DNA of 64,000 nt from Planctomycetaceae bacterium (GTDB lineage: Bacteria; Planctomycetota; Planctomycetia; Pirellulales; Pirellulaceae). A program made the position numbers and the translations under genes. Shown here in pieces: positions 53,193 through 60,484 of this stretch (position 1 is the stretch's first letter; every line of letters begins with the position of its first letter). The notes under the pieces were generated by a model. The model saw only the letters and a program-made list of their open reading frames with translations. It did not search any database and was not told the origin of the DNA. Where the stretch lies: contig JACKHN010000004.1 of NCBI GenBank assembly GCA_020638975.1, forward strand, positions 378,227-442,226. The letters run 5' to 3'.

Positions 53193-54704
53193 TTAGCCTG
53201 ATTTCGCCGAGTGAGGCGTCGGAATAATGAGGCTAATCACGAGCCCCACCATAATGTTCACGAGCAAGGAGGTGGGGCCGATCCACTGAAAACTGACGGG
53301 CGGTAAACCACTAATAGGATCAACGCCGAAGATCTGCCCAGAGAAAGCGATCAGGCAGGCCGTCGTCATTCCGCAGGCCCAGCCAATCCAAACGGCGGCT
53401 GGCTTTGAAAACGGCACGAACAGCGCGAAGAAGAACAACGAGAATATCATCGGCACCATGAGGTTGACGGTCTTGTTCGTAACCTCCGTGATGTTGCCTG
53501 GGATCTGTCCGACGAACATGCTGCCGACGACGACGGTGGCTCCGATACCAAACGCCAAAGACCTTGCCACAAAGACGTGTTGCCGTTCCGTCTCGGGCTT
53601 TTTTCCGAAGCGATCGAGAAGATCTGTCATCACCACAGCCGTAATCGAATTCACGCCCGAGTCGATACTCGACATCGCGGCCGCGAACATCGCTGAGACC
53701 ACGAGTCCCGATACGCCAACCGGCAGATGAAAGGCGATGAAGTGTGGAAAGATTTTATCCGCGTCGGTCTTGAGATCCATATGTGCCGGAACGAACTCGG
53801 GATGAACTTGGAAAAAGGCGAGCAATGCGAAACCGACCAAGCACAGTGTGATCGGAACGAAAATTGAAACGATCATCTGCGTCGCGAATGAACGGCGGGC
53901 CGCGGCGGCGTCTTTCGTCGACATGAACCGTTGCACAGACACTTGATCGCCACCAGCCGTGCATACTTGCCACACAAAGACCGTGAGCATTGCTCCCAGC
54001 ACGGTGACCCGCGTGCTGGGATCAAAGCTGAACAGCGGCTGTGTGTCCCAGTTATCTTGCCATTCGGTCGGAAACCATCCAAAGCCGCCGAAGTCGACCG
54101 TGACCATCACGATCACCAGTATCGCGCCACTGAACAGCAGTATCGTCTGCAGCAAGTCCGTAATTACCACAGCACGCAATCCACCCAGCGACGCGTACGT
54201 CACTGACACAAGGCCCGTGATAAGAACGATCGCCGGAAACCAATCTTCGTCGACATCGATCATCACGGTCAATGCTTTGGCGGTCAGATAAACTAACAGC
54301 GACATCCATACCAGCCGCAGGCTCAAGAACATGACAACGCCAAGCATGCGGACGCTCAATCCCAGCCGCGTTTCGAGCAGCTCGTAGGCGCTCGTGACGC
54401 GATATCGCATGTAGACTGGAAGCAGAACGTATCCGACCACGACGAACACAAACGGCAACGCCAGCAGGTTCGTCATGTAGACGGGGCCTTTTCCGAGTAC
54501 TTCTCCGGGCATCGAGAGATAGGAGATCGTGCTGAGCAATGTCGCGAACAGCGATACGCCCACGAGCACCGAGTTCATGCTGCCGCTGCCAGTGAAGTAC
54601 TCCTGCGTGTCGTTCTGTCGTCGGCTGAAGTACCAGCCCAGCGCCAGCGTCGACGAGCAATAGATCGCCACGATCACCCAATCAATCCACGTCAGACCAC
54701 CCAT
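53193..54704 (-). CDS. sodium:solute symporter (SSS family)
   Basis: 503 residues from MGGLTWIDWVIVAIYCSST, with GGGAG eight bases upstream. Thirteen or so membrane helices are predicted. Family features include GWYFSRRQNDTQEYFTGSGS near the N-terminus, FATLLSTISYLSMPGE, TYASLGGLRAVVITDLLQTI and FAAAMSSIDSGVNSITAVV, which carries the Na+-site serines. It imports a small organic solute with sodium; in planctomycete sugar clusters such genes often import sugars or sialic acid, but no substrate can be fixed. The IS50-like element lies just upstream. Confidence 0.93.
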   Translation of the reverse strand: MGGLTWIDWVIVAIYCSSTLALGWYFSRRQNDTQEYFTGSGSMNSVLVGVSLFATLLSTISYLSMPGEVLGKGPVYMTNLLALPFVFVVVGYVLLPVYMRYRVTSAYELLETRLGLSVRMLGVVMFLSLRLVWMSLLVYLTAKALTVMIDVDEDWFPAIVLITGLVSVTYASLGGLRAVVITDLLQTILLFSGAILVIVMVTVDFGGFGWFPTEWQDNWDTQPLFSFDPSTRVTVLGAMLTVFVWQVCTAGGDQVSVQRFMSTKDAAAARRSFATQMIVSIFVPITLCLVGFALLAFFQVHPEFVPAHMDLKTDADKIFPHFIAFHLPVGVSGLVVSAMFAAAMSSIDSGVNSITAVVMTDLLDRFGKKPETERQHVFVARSLAFGIGATVVVGSMFVGQIPGNITEVTNKTVNLMVPMIFSLFFFALFVPFSKPAAVWIGWACGMTTACLIAFSGQIFGVDPISGLPPVSFQWIGPTSLLVNIMVGLVISLIIPTPHSAKSG

Positions 54705-54860
54705 CCTGCAAACTCCCAAATTGGCGAGTGTGTATCAGCATCGATAGGGTGGACAGCCTAAGGTGCGTAACGCGGAAAGGCAACCTTCGAGGATAGTTTC
54801 GAAGTTACGCCATATTGGTCGTCCCGATGCAATGTCAGATAGTAGCCCCAGCATTTATGC

Positions 54861-54879
54861 CTGAGTACTACCCACATCT
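54861..54879. repeat. left 19-bp terminal inverted repeat of IS50-like element
   Basis: CTGAGTACTACCCACATCT is inverted at 56437-56455 with one mismatch. It resembles the 19-bp outer end of Tn5/IS50 (CTGACTCTTATACACAAGT). The transposase stop codon lies inside it. Confidence 0.88.
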
Positions 54880-56241
54880 GGTCCAGTAGCAATCGATGGC
54901 GCGGACGGCCAAGTGGAGTTTTTCGAAGCCTCGCCAGAGCGTGATCCAACCGGGCTCGCCATCGCCTTTGCGCAGCATGTGACCGCCTAGGCCAGCTAAC
55001 TCGCGATAGAATTCACGCACGGTCCCGATCCTTCGACTACCGCGCAAACGCCGAAGCACCGTCACCCAATGTCGAGGCACGACTTCCTCCGCCGCGCGAT
55101 CAGGAGTCTCGCGAGCCGCACTGCGAAGTTGCAACAAGCGAACCGCGGTCACGCTCAACAACCCAGTGATCGCTTCCAAGCGTTCGCTCGTTTCGTACTG
55201 ACGATCTTCCACACGACAGCCCGTCTTCAACGCTTTGTGAAACTCCTCCACGAGCGGGCGTTTTTCGTAGTACTCGATCACCTGCCAAGCCTCCTCAAAC
55301 GTCGTCACCGGCAGCGACGTCAGCAACACCCAACGCAACGGATCGACGCCAGCCGGCACATTCACTTCGCGCACTTCGACCACGTTCATCGACATCAGCG
55401 TAATCCCCACTTCACGCAACCAAGGACTACGCTGACGCGGAGCAGGCATCATCAGCCTGCCGAAACGGACTTCGATCTGAGCCGTCCGCGAACCGTGGGC
55501 ATGGCTGCGGTACGACAGCTCGTACGTACCCGCCAGCGGCAACGAGTCCAGGAAACACGACAGTGGCATTTCCTGTTCCTGGGATTGCACAATGCGGTGC
55601 AGGTCTCGCGCCCGCACGACCCAATCGTGACGATTCAACAACAGCTTGCAATAGACCTCGAAATTGTCTCCACCCCGATCACAGAGATCGACGAAGCGAA
55701 CGCCTTTTGGCGGAGGACCGATTTGATCAATGAGTTCTCCCCACACACGCGATTCGCGATCACGGGCCAGCCGACGTGTTCGCGATTCGTTTTTGGGTGC
55801 TGGCTTTCGGTAGCGGATCTTCTGTCCGGCCAGGCCAATCACGGCTTCGGTCGCGGGATCAATCATCAATCCCGAATGCAACAGGAAGCCGCGGCCAAAC
55901 CCTCCGCCTAACGGTCCCAAGCCAGTGGCTTGGTTGGTCGCTCCGAACTCGACTTCCGTGGTGTCACAGGAAATCAGGCGGGTTCCGACCGGCTGTTGTC
56001 GAGTCTGCTGCCAATGACGCTCGGCGATGGCATCGAACGTGACTTGCTCGTTGTCGATCAAACGATAAGCAGCTTTCAGGTCGCACCACTTTTCCGTCTG
56101 TCCCGGCGTCGAAGCATCGGGAGCAGCGGCCACTTGTGCAGCGAATTGGACCAGTCGCCGTGTGCGTCGAACATCGCCCAAGAGACAAGTTCCGAATTGT
56201 TGTTCCGCCCATTCTTGAGTTTCCAGAATCACAGCCATCAC
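54868..56241 (-). CDS. IS50/Tn5-type transposase
   Basis: 457 residues. The N-terminus has the Tn5 DNA-binding look (EWAEQQFGTCLLGDVRRTRR). Catalytic residues: D93 in SCDTTEVEF, D188 in VDLCDRGGDNFEVY and E332, in a YREK signature Y325-R328-E332-K339 (YEKRPLVEEFHKALK). These positions are close to D97, D188 and E326 of Tn5 transposase. The length is also close (476 in Tn5). The frame is intact. The large open frame on the opposite strand is a shadow. Confidence 0.95.
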   Translation of the reverse strand: MMAVILETQEWAEQQFGTCLLGDVRRTRRLVQFAAQVAAAPDASTPGQTEKWCDLKAAYRLIDNEQVTFDAIAERHWQQTRQQPVGTRLISCDTTEVEFGATNQATGLGPLGGGFGRGFLLHSGLMIDPATEAVIGLAGQKIRYRKPAPKNESRTRRLARDRESRVWGELIDQIGPPPKGVRFVDLCDRGGDNFEVYCKLLLNRHDWVVRARDLHRIVQSQEQEMPLSCFLDSLPLAGTYELSYRSHAHGSRTAQIEVRFGRLMMPAPRQRSPWLREVGITLMSMNVVEVREVNVPAGVDPLRWVLLTSLPVTTFEEAWQVIEYYEKRPLVEEFHKALKTGCRVEDRQYETSERLEAITGLLSVTAVRLLQLRSAARETPDRAAEEVVPRHWVTVLRRLRGSRRIGTVREFYRELAGLGGHMLRKGDGEPGWITLWRGFEKLHLAVRAIDCYWTRCG

Positions 56242-56436
56242 TCACCTCCGTGCCATTGTGCTGGACTCTGCAATCCCAAGCTGCCAGCCTCAGGTGACCG
56301 CTCCAAACCCTGGTCGCCTCACTAAACCTTTCTACGACACCGAAGTCCGGAATGCTCATCGCGAAGACAAACTATCATCTACCCACCACTTAGCCGTGCT
56401 ATCAACCGCCTGCTGCCACGCTAAAATCAACCACAT

Positions 56437-56455
56437 AGATGTGGGTAATACTCAG
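56437..56455. repeat. right 19-bp terminal inverted repeat of IS50-like element
   Basis: AGATGTGGGTAATACTCAG is the inverse of the left end with one mismatch. It lies 196 bases upstream of the transposase start. Confidence 0.88.
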
Positions 56456-56910
56456 GGCTTCAGCCCAGGGCTCTTATCCAGCGTCGCCTCCTGGGCACAT
56501 ACTGGCGCGACTTCAAACCTGACGCGTCTGGCTAACGAAAAATCGCAACTTCAAAGTAGGCGTCTGCGGATCGACCTTTGGTGCTACTAACGACAAATCT
56601 TTGGCTGACATCAGTCAATTTATCCTGTGGCGGCGTAGCGATCCGCCGAATAATCCGGCAATGCCGGACGCGTCCGGCACAATCGACGGCAGTTCGTCCG
56701 CTCGTGCCCTCTCATTCTCAATCGGGTTGTGCGGAATGAAACGGTTGGGTCGTAAAGTCGAGCACAACCGGCGCGCCGTGGAAGATGTGCGGTATTCCGC
56801 ACGGCGACGATCGCTCTAACACGTTACAGCGTGCTAACTTTGGATATCACTGCGGTGTAGTTGCGCTCGTTCTCCAACGTCGCAGCGTTCCCCGCGCTCT
56901 GTTGGATTTT
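56456..56910. other. 455-bp gap before the PAS-GGDEF gene
   Basis: Holds a perfect 18-bp palindrome at 56662-56679 and further GC-rich inverted stretches around 56740-56800. No gene was recognised; it is presumably the promoter region for the signalling protein. Confidence 0.5.
56662..56679. promoter_or_regulatory. perfect 18-bp palindrome, possible operator
   Basis: TGCCGGACGCGTCCGGCA reads the same on both strands. It lies 232 bases upstream of the signalling gene. It could bind a dimeric regulator, but could also be an ordinary GC-rich palindrome. Confidence 0.35.
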
Positions 56911-59307
56911 ATGAAACGAATCACCATTTCATTTCGGATCGCCATGTGCTTAGCACTGCTTTCGCTGTGCGGCGTTCTGATTGCGCGAGTCTTTGGGCTC
57001 TTCCCCGACACGCACAAGATTCGTTTACAGGGACGGATTGCGCTGTGCGAATCACTAGCGATCAATTGCTCGATGCTCGCCAGTCGTGCTGATTTTCACG
57101 GAATTGAACGCAACTTAGTGGCGTTCGTGACTCGCAACGAAGACGTTCGTTCGGCAGCACTTCGGCGAGCGGACGGTGAATTGGTGATTCAAGTTGGCAA
57201 TCACGCGGTTCATTGGACCGGCACGGGAGACGGTCAGTCGACCGATGGCCAGATCTATGTGCCGATTGCATCTAGCAATCGAAACTGGGGCAATGTGGAA
57301 GTGGCGTTTCAGCAGGTATCGTCTGTCGGCTCGACGACAAGTTGGCTGTCGCAGTTCATGGAATTTGCTATCTTCCTGACCGGCTTCAACGCGGTCCTGT
57401 TCGCCTTCTGGCTGCGGCGAGTTCTGATGCACCTCGATCCATCCCGCGTCATGCCACAACGAGTGCGCTCGGCGCTCGACACGCTTGCTGAAGGACTGCT
57501 GGTTCTCGACAGCCAAGGTCGAATCGTGATGGCGAACAAGTCGTTTGCCACGACCATCGGTCAAGAACCTCATCAATTGCAAGGACGAGTCGCATCCGAT
57601 CTTGCTTGGATGGGTGATCAGGATCCCGATAAGCTTCCTTGGAACGATTCGCTACGTGACAATGCACAGCGTGTCGGCGTGCCGTTGCAACTGAAGACCG
57701 GCGAGTATGACGAGCGGTCTTTCCACGTGAACGTCGCTCCGATCTTTGGCGAAGATGGAAAAAGTCGCGGCGCGTTGGCCAGCTTTGATGACGTGACCGA
57801 ACTGGAAGCGAAGCGGTACGAGTTGCTGAAGATGCTCAAGACGTTGAAGGCTTCGCGTGAAGAGATCCAAGAACAGAACGAGCAGCTTAAGCTTTTGGCG
57901 ACCATCGATCCGCTCACCGAGTGCATGAATCGGCGCTCCTTTTTCCCGTTGTTCGACCAGCACTGGGAAGACTCGCAGACAAACGACAAGCCTCTTTGCG
58001 GGTTCATGGTCGATATCGATCACTTCAAATCCATTAACGACAACCATGGACATGGCAAGGGAGACGAAGTCCTCAAGGGCGTCGCGGCATGCCTGCGTGA
58101 ACAAGTCGGTACCGAAGGTTTGGTGTGTCGTTTCGGTGGCGAAGAGTTCTGTGTGCTGCTGCCTGGGTATGATGTAGAACGGGCTGTCGCTCTCGCGGAG
58201 ACCATTCGAATCGCGATGTCGGAGATTGATTTCGAGATTCTAACAATTACAGCCAGCCTCGGTGTGTCGTCGATCCATCTCGGAGCGAGTAGCCCACAAG
58301 AGATGCTCGAACAAGCGGACAAGTGCCTGTATGTCGCGAAGCGAAGCGGTCGCAACCAAGTCGTGGCTTATACGTTAGAGATGGAGAGCGTGGAAGTCGA
58401 CGAATCCAAGGTTCGGCGGACTAAGCCCGATGCTGACGAATCTTCGCACACCCACATTCCTTTTCCTGCGGTCGCATCACTCATGTCCGCATTAGCCTAT
58501 CGCCACGCCGAAACAGCGGAGCACAGCGCGCGAGTCGCGGACTTGTGTGTAGCTGTTGGCCGCAGCTTGATGTCGGTAAGTGAGGCCTACATTCTCGAGA
58601 TCGCTGCGTTGCTGCATGACATCGGCAAGATCGGCGTGCCAGACGCCATCTTGTTGAAACCCGGCGAACTCACGACCGAGGAATGGCGTGTGATGAAGAT
58701 GAATGAGCGGATTGGGGTCGAGATCGTAGGGTCCGCCTTCTACTACGAACCATTGGTCGACATGATTCGCCTTCACAAGGCGCCCTATGATTCCCGAAAC
58801 GAAGTCACGCGTTTGCCTATGGGGGACGCACTGCCGTTGGGAGCTCGCATCTTAGCGATCGCCGACGCTTACGACGCGATGGTTACCCAGCGCAGCTACC
58901 GCAAAGCGCGTCTTCGAGACGAGGCGTTCTGTGAGTTGCGTCGATGCGCAGGTACCCAGTTCGACCCTGATCTCGTAGAGCGGTTCATCGAAGTCGTCTG
59001 TGACAAGCCCCAGCTTTCTCAGACGTCGTCCGACAAGATGTCGCGACAAACGGCCGTTCAAATGGCGACCCAGATCGAAGAGTTAGCGCGAGCTTTGGAC
59101 GAACAAGACCTTGCGACGATCGAAGCCTTGGCCGGTCGACTGCAAGCTACGGCGGCGTGCGCTGGCGCAACCGAGATGGAATCGTTGGCGGCTAAACTGA
59201 ACCAAAGTGTTACGGAATCCGACGATGCTTCCGAAATCTTTGAACTGACGATCGAGCTAATGGATCTTTGTCGGTCGGCTCAACGAGCCGCCGTTGCAAC
59301 GAACTAA
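56911..59307 (+). CDS. membrane PAS-GGDEF-HD signalling protein
   Basis: 798 residues from MKRITISFRIAMCLALLSLC. An N-terminal membrane helix, an extracytoplasmic sensor region and a second helix (about 178-200) lead to a PAS domain (about 215-325, LDTLAEGLLVLDSQGRIVMA), a short coiled coil, and a GGDEF domain with intact FGGEEF. An HD domain (about 550-700) keeps LLHDIGKIGVP. The later His position is Asn (NERIGVEIV), and the GYP segment has become LHKAPYDSRNEVTRL, so it is not a normal HD-GYP enzyme. The last 85 residues resemble an Hpt bundle without the phospho-His (LAGRLQATAACAGA). The open frame reaches 56785, but those 42 residues are untypical. Confidence 0.92.
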   Translation: MKRITISFRIAMCLALLSLCGVLIARVFGLFPDTHKIRLQGRIALCESLAINCSMLASRADFHGIERNLVAFVTRNEDVRSAALRRADGELVIQVGNHAVHWTGTGDGQSTDGQIYVPIASSNRNWGNVEVAFQQVSSVGSTTSWLSQFMEFAIFLTGFNAVLFAFWLRRVLMHLDPSRVMPQRVRSALDTLAEGLLVLDSQGRIVMANKSFATTIGQEPHQLQGRVASDLAWMGDQDPDKLPWNDSLRDNAQRVGVPLQLKTGEYDERSFHVNVAPIFGEDGKSRGALASFDDVTELEAKRYELLKMLKTLKASREEIQEQNEQLKLLATIDPLTECMNRRSFFPLFDQHWEDSQTNDKPLCGFMVDIDHFKSINDNHGHGKGDEVLKGVAACLREQVGTEGLVCRFGGEEFCVLLPGYDVERAVALAETIRIAMSEIDFEILTITASLGVSSIHLGASSPQEMLEQADKCLYVAKRSGRNQVVAYTLEMESVEVDESKVRRTKPDADESSHTHIPFPAVASLMSALAYRHAETAEHSARVADLCVAVGRSLMSVSEAYILEIAALLHDIGKIGVPDAILLKPGELTTEEWRVMKMNERIGVEIVGSAFYYEPLVDMIRLHKAPYDSRNEVTRLPMGDALPLGARILAIADAYDAMVTQRSYRKARLRDEAFCELRRCAGTQFDPDLVERFIEVVCDKPQLSQTSSDKMSRQTAVQMATQIEELARALDEQDLATIEALAGRLQATAACAGATEMESLAAKLNQSVTESDDASEIFELTIELMDLCRSAQRAAVATN

Positions 59308-59663
59308 GCGGGGCATCAAATCGAGCCGTCCTGCGCAACTGGTTTCGCATCGATGTGCGCGCATCACTCTTCTACGAACGGCATCACGACAAGAGCCACC
59401 TTGGTGCCAAGACTCAACCGACGGCAAGTTCTCGAGCGGTCGTAGCAGTGGGTTCTTTCATCGCCGAGGCAAATCTAATTGAAACATGCAATGGAAAGTC
59501 CTTGGGTGTCACCTCCGTGAAGGAATGAAGTGGTCCCACCTCATCCTACCGAAGGCCGGCCCCCTTACTAGCAATGTTTGGCGGCGAGAGTCGAACTTAC
59601 AGAGGTGAGTGGGTTATGCTCACGCCAGCTGGCTTGGTGGGCACCGCCGCCCTCTAAGGCCGC
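59308..59663. other. 356-bp gap, nothing recognised
   Basis: The gap lies between convergent genes. A small stem GTGAG...CTCAC near 59610 and a GGCGGC/GCCGCC pair around 59580-59650 are present. No tRNA or other RNA fold could be fitted with confidence. Confidence 0.4.
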
Positions 59664-60449
59664 TCACAGCAAGTTGCGCAAATATTGAACGGCTTGGCCG
59701 ACTTCGAGCACTGGATCGCTGGCGTGTTGGCGTTCGATCGTAAAGTAGCCTCGATACTCGTGCTCTTCCAAGATGCTAAGGATCTCAGGAAAATCCGCAG
59801 CACCTCGTCCCAGTTGTGTTTCGAGTCCTCGGCCTTGGGCCAGATCACGTACTGCATCCTTGGCGTGAACGTGAATCACGTGCTCGCTAAGTCGCTTCGT
59901 CGCTTCGCTGGCGGAGAATCCGTTAACGATCAAATTGCCGGGATCGAGATTGATGCCGATCGACCCGTCCGGCAACGCGTCCAACAACCTAAGTAAGGTC
60001 TCAGCGTCTTCGGCTCCCGTTTCGACGGCGAGTGTCGCTCCCACACGTTGCCCAAAGCGACCAACATCGGTCAGCACCTGCACCAATAACTCCCATTTGG
60101 GATCGTTTGGCTCGGTCGGGATCTTGCCAACGTGATTGATAACGACCGACGCGCCGAGATCGTAAGCGAACTGCATGGCTTGCTTGGTGGCTTCCACGCG
60201 GCGGTCGAGTTCGTCCAAAACGTCGTAGCCACGACGGGTCTGAAACCCAATCGCGCAAACCCGCAGATTCCGATCATCCAGCGTTTTCCGCAGCTGCCGA
60301 AGCCCTGTGCGCGACAAATCCTGCGGTTTCAAGTCATTCCGGGCATCTATTTCGATCCCATTGGCACCCAATTCCGCAGCAATATGCAAGGCTTTCTTAA
60401 ACGGAAGCCGCAAGCTCGCTAATTGAATGCCAATCTTTAGTTCCAGCAC
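59664..60449 (-). CDS. sugar phosphate isomerase/epimerase (xylose isomerase-like TIM barrel)
   Basis: 261 residues starting at GTG, with AAGGA seven bases upstream. TIM barrel with family metal ligands: Glu in LAVETGAEDAET, Asp in GINLDPGNLIV, His in VIHVHAKDAVRD and Glu in GYFTIERQHAS. It is related to but clearly distinct from the isomerase at 7231. It is divergent by 35 bases from the large secreted protein gene. Confidence 0.9.
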   Translation of the reverse strand: MLELKIGIQLASLRLPFKKALHIAAELGANGIEIDARNDLKPQDLSRTGLRQLRKTLDDRNLRVCAIGFQTRRGYDVLDELDRRVEATKQAMQFAYDLGASVVINHVGKIPTEPNDPKWELLVQVLTDVGRFGQRVGATLAVETGAEDAETLLRLLDALPDGSIGINLDPGNLIVNGFSASEATKRLSEHVIHVHAKDAVRDLAQGRGLETQLGRGAADFPEILSILEEHEYRGYFTIERQHASDPVLEVGQAVQYLRNLL

Positions 60450-60484
60450 GGGTACGTCCTTTCAGAACGATCGCGACACATTCG

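Larger units (their letters stand above)
54861..56455 (-). mobile_element. IS4-family, IS50-like insertion sequence
   Basis: The element of 1595 bp is bounded by 19-bp inverted repeats matching at 18 of 19 positions, with one transposase gene filling most of it. The nine bases outside each end (CATTTATGC and GGCTTCAGC) do not match, so the target duplication is lost or the insertion is old or rearranged. The right flank is a GGCTTCAGCC-type palindromic sequence. Confidence 0.85.

Noticed and set aside
55069..55911. 280-codon plus-strand frame inside the IS50-like element
   Set aside because: Antisense to the transposase; His/Arg-rich shadow.
59560..59660. Possible tRNA or small RNA between the signalling gene and the isomerase
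   Set aside because: GGCGGCGAGAGTCGAAC recalls a T-arm, but no acceptor, anticodon or D-arm pairing could be built.
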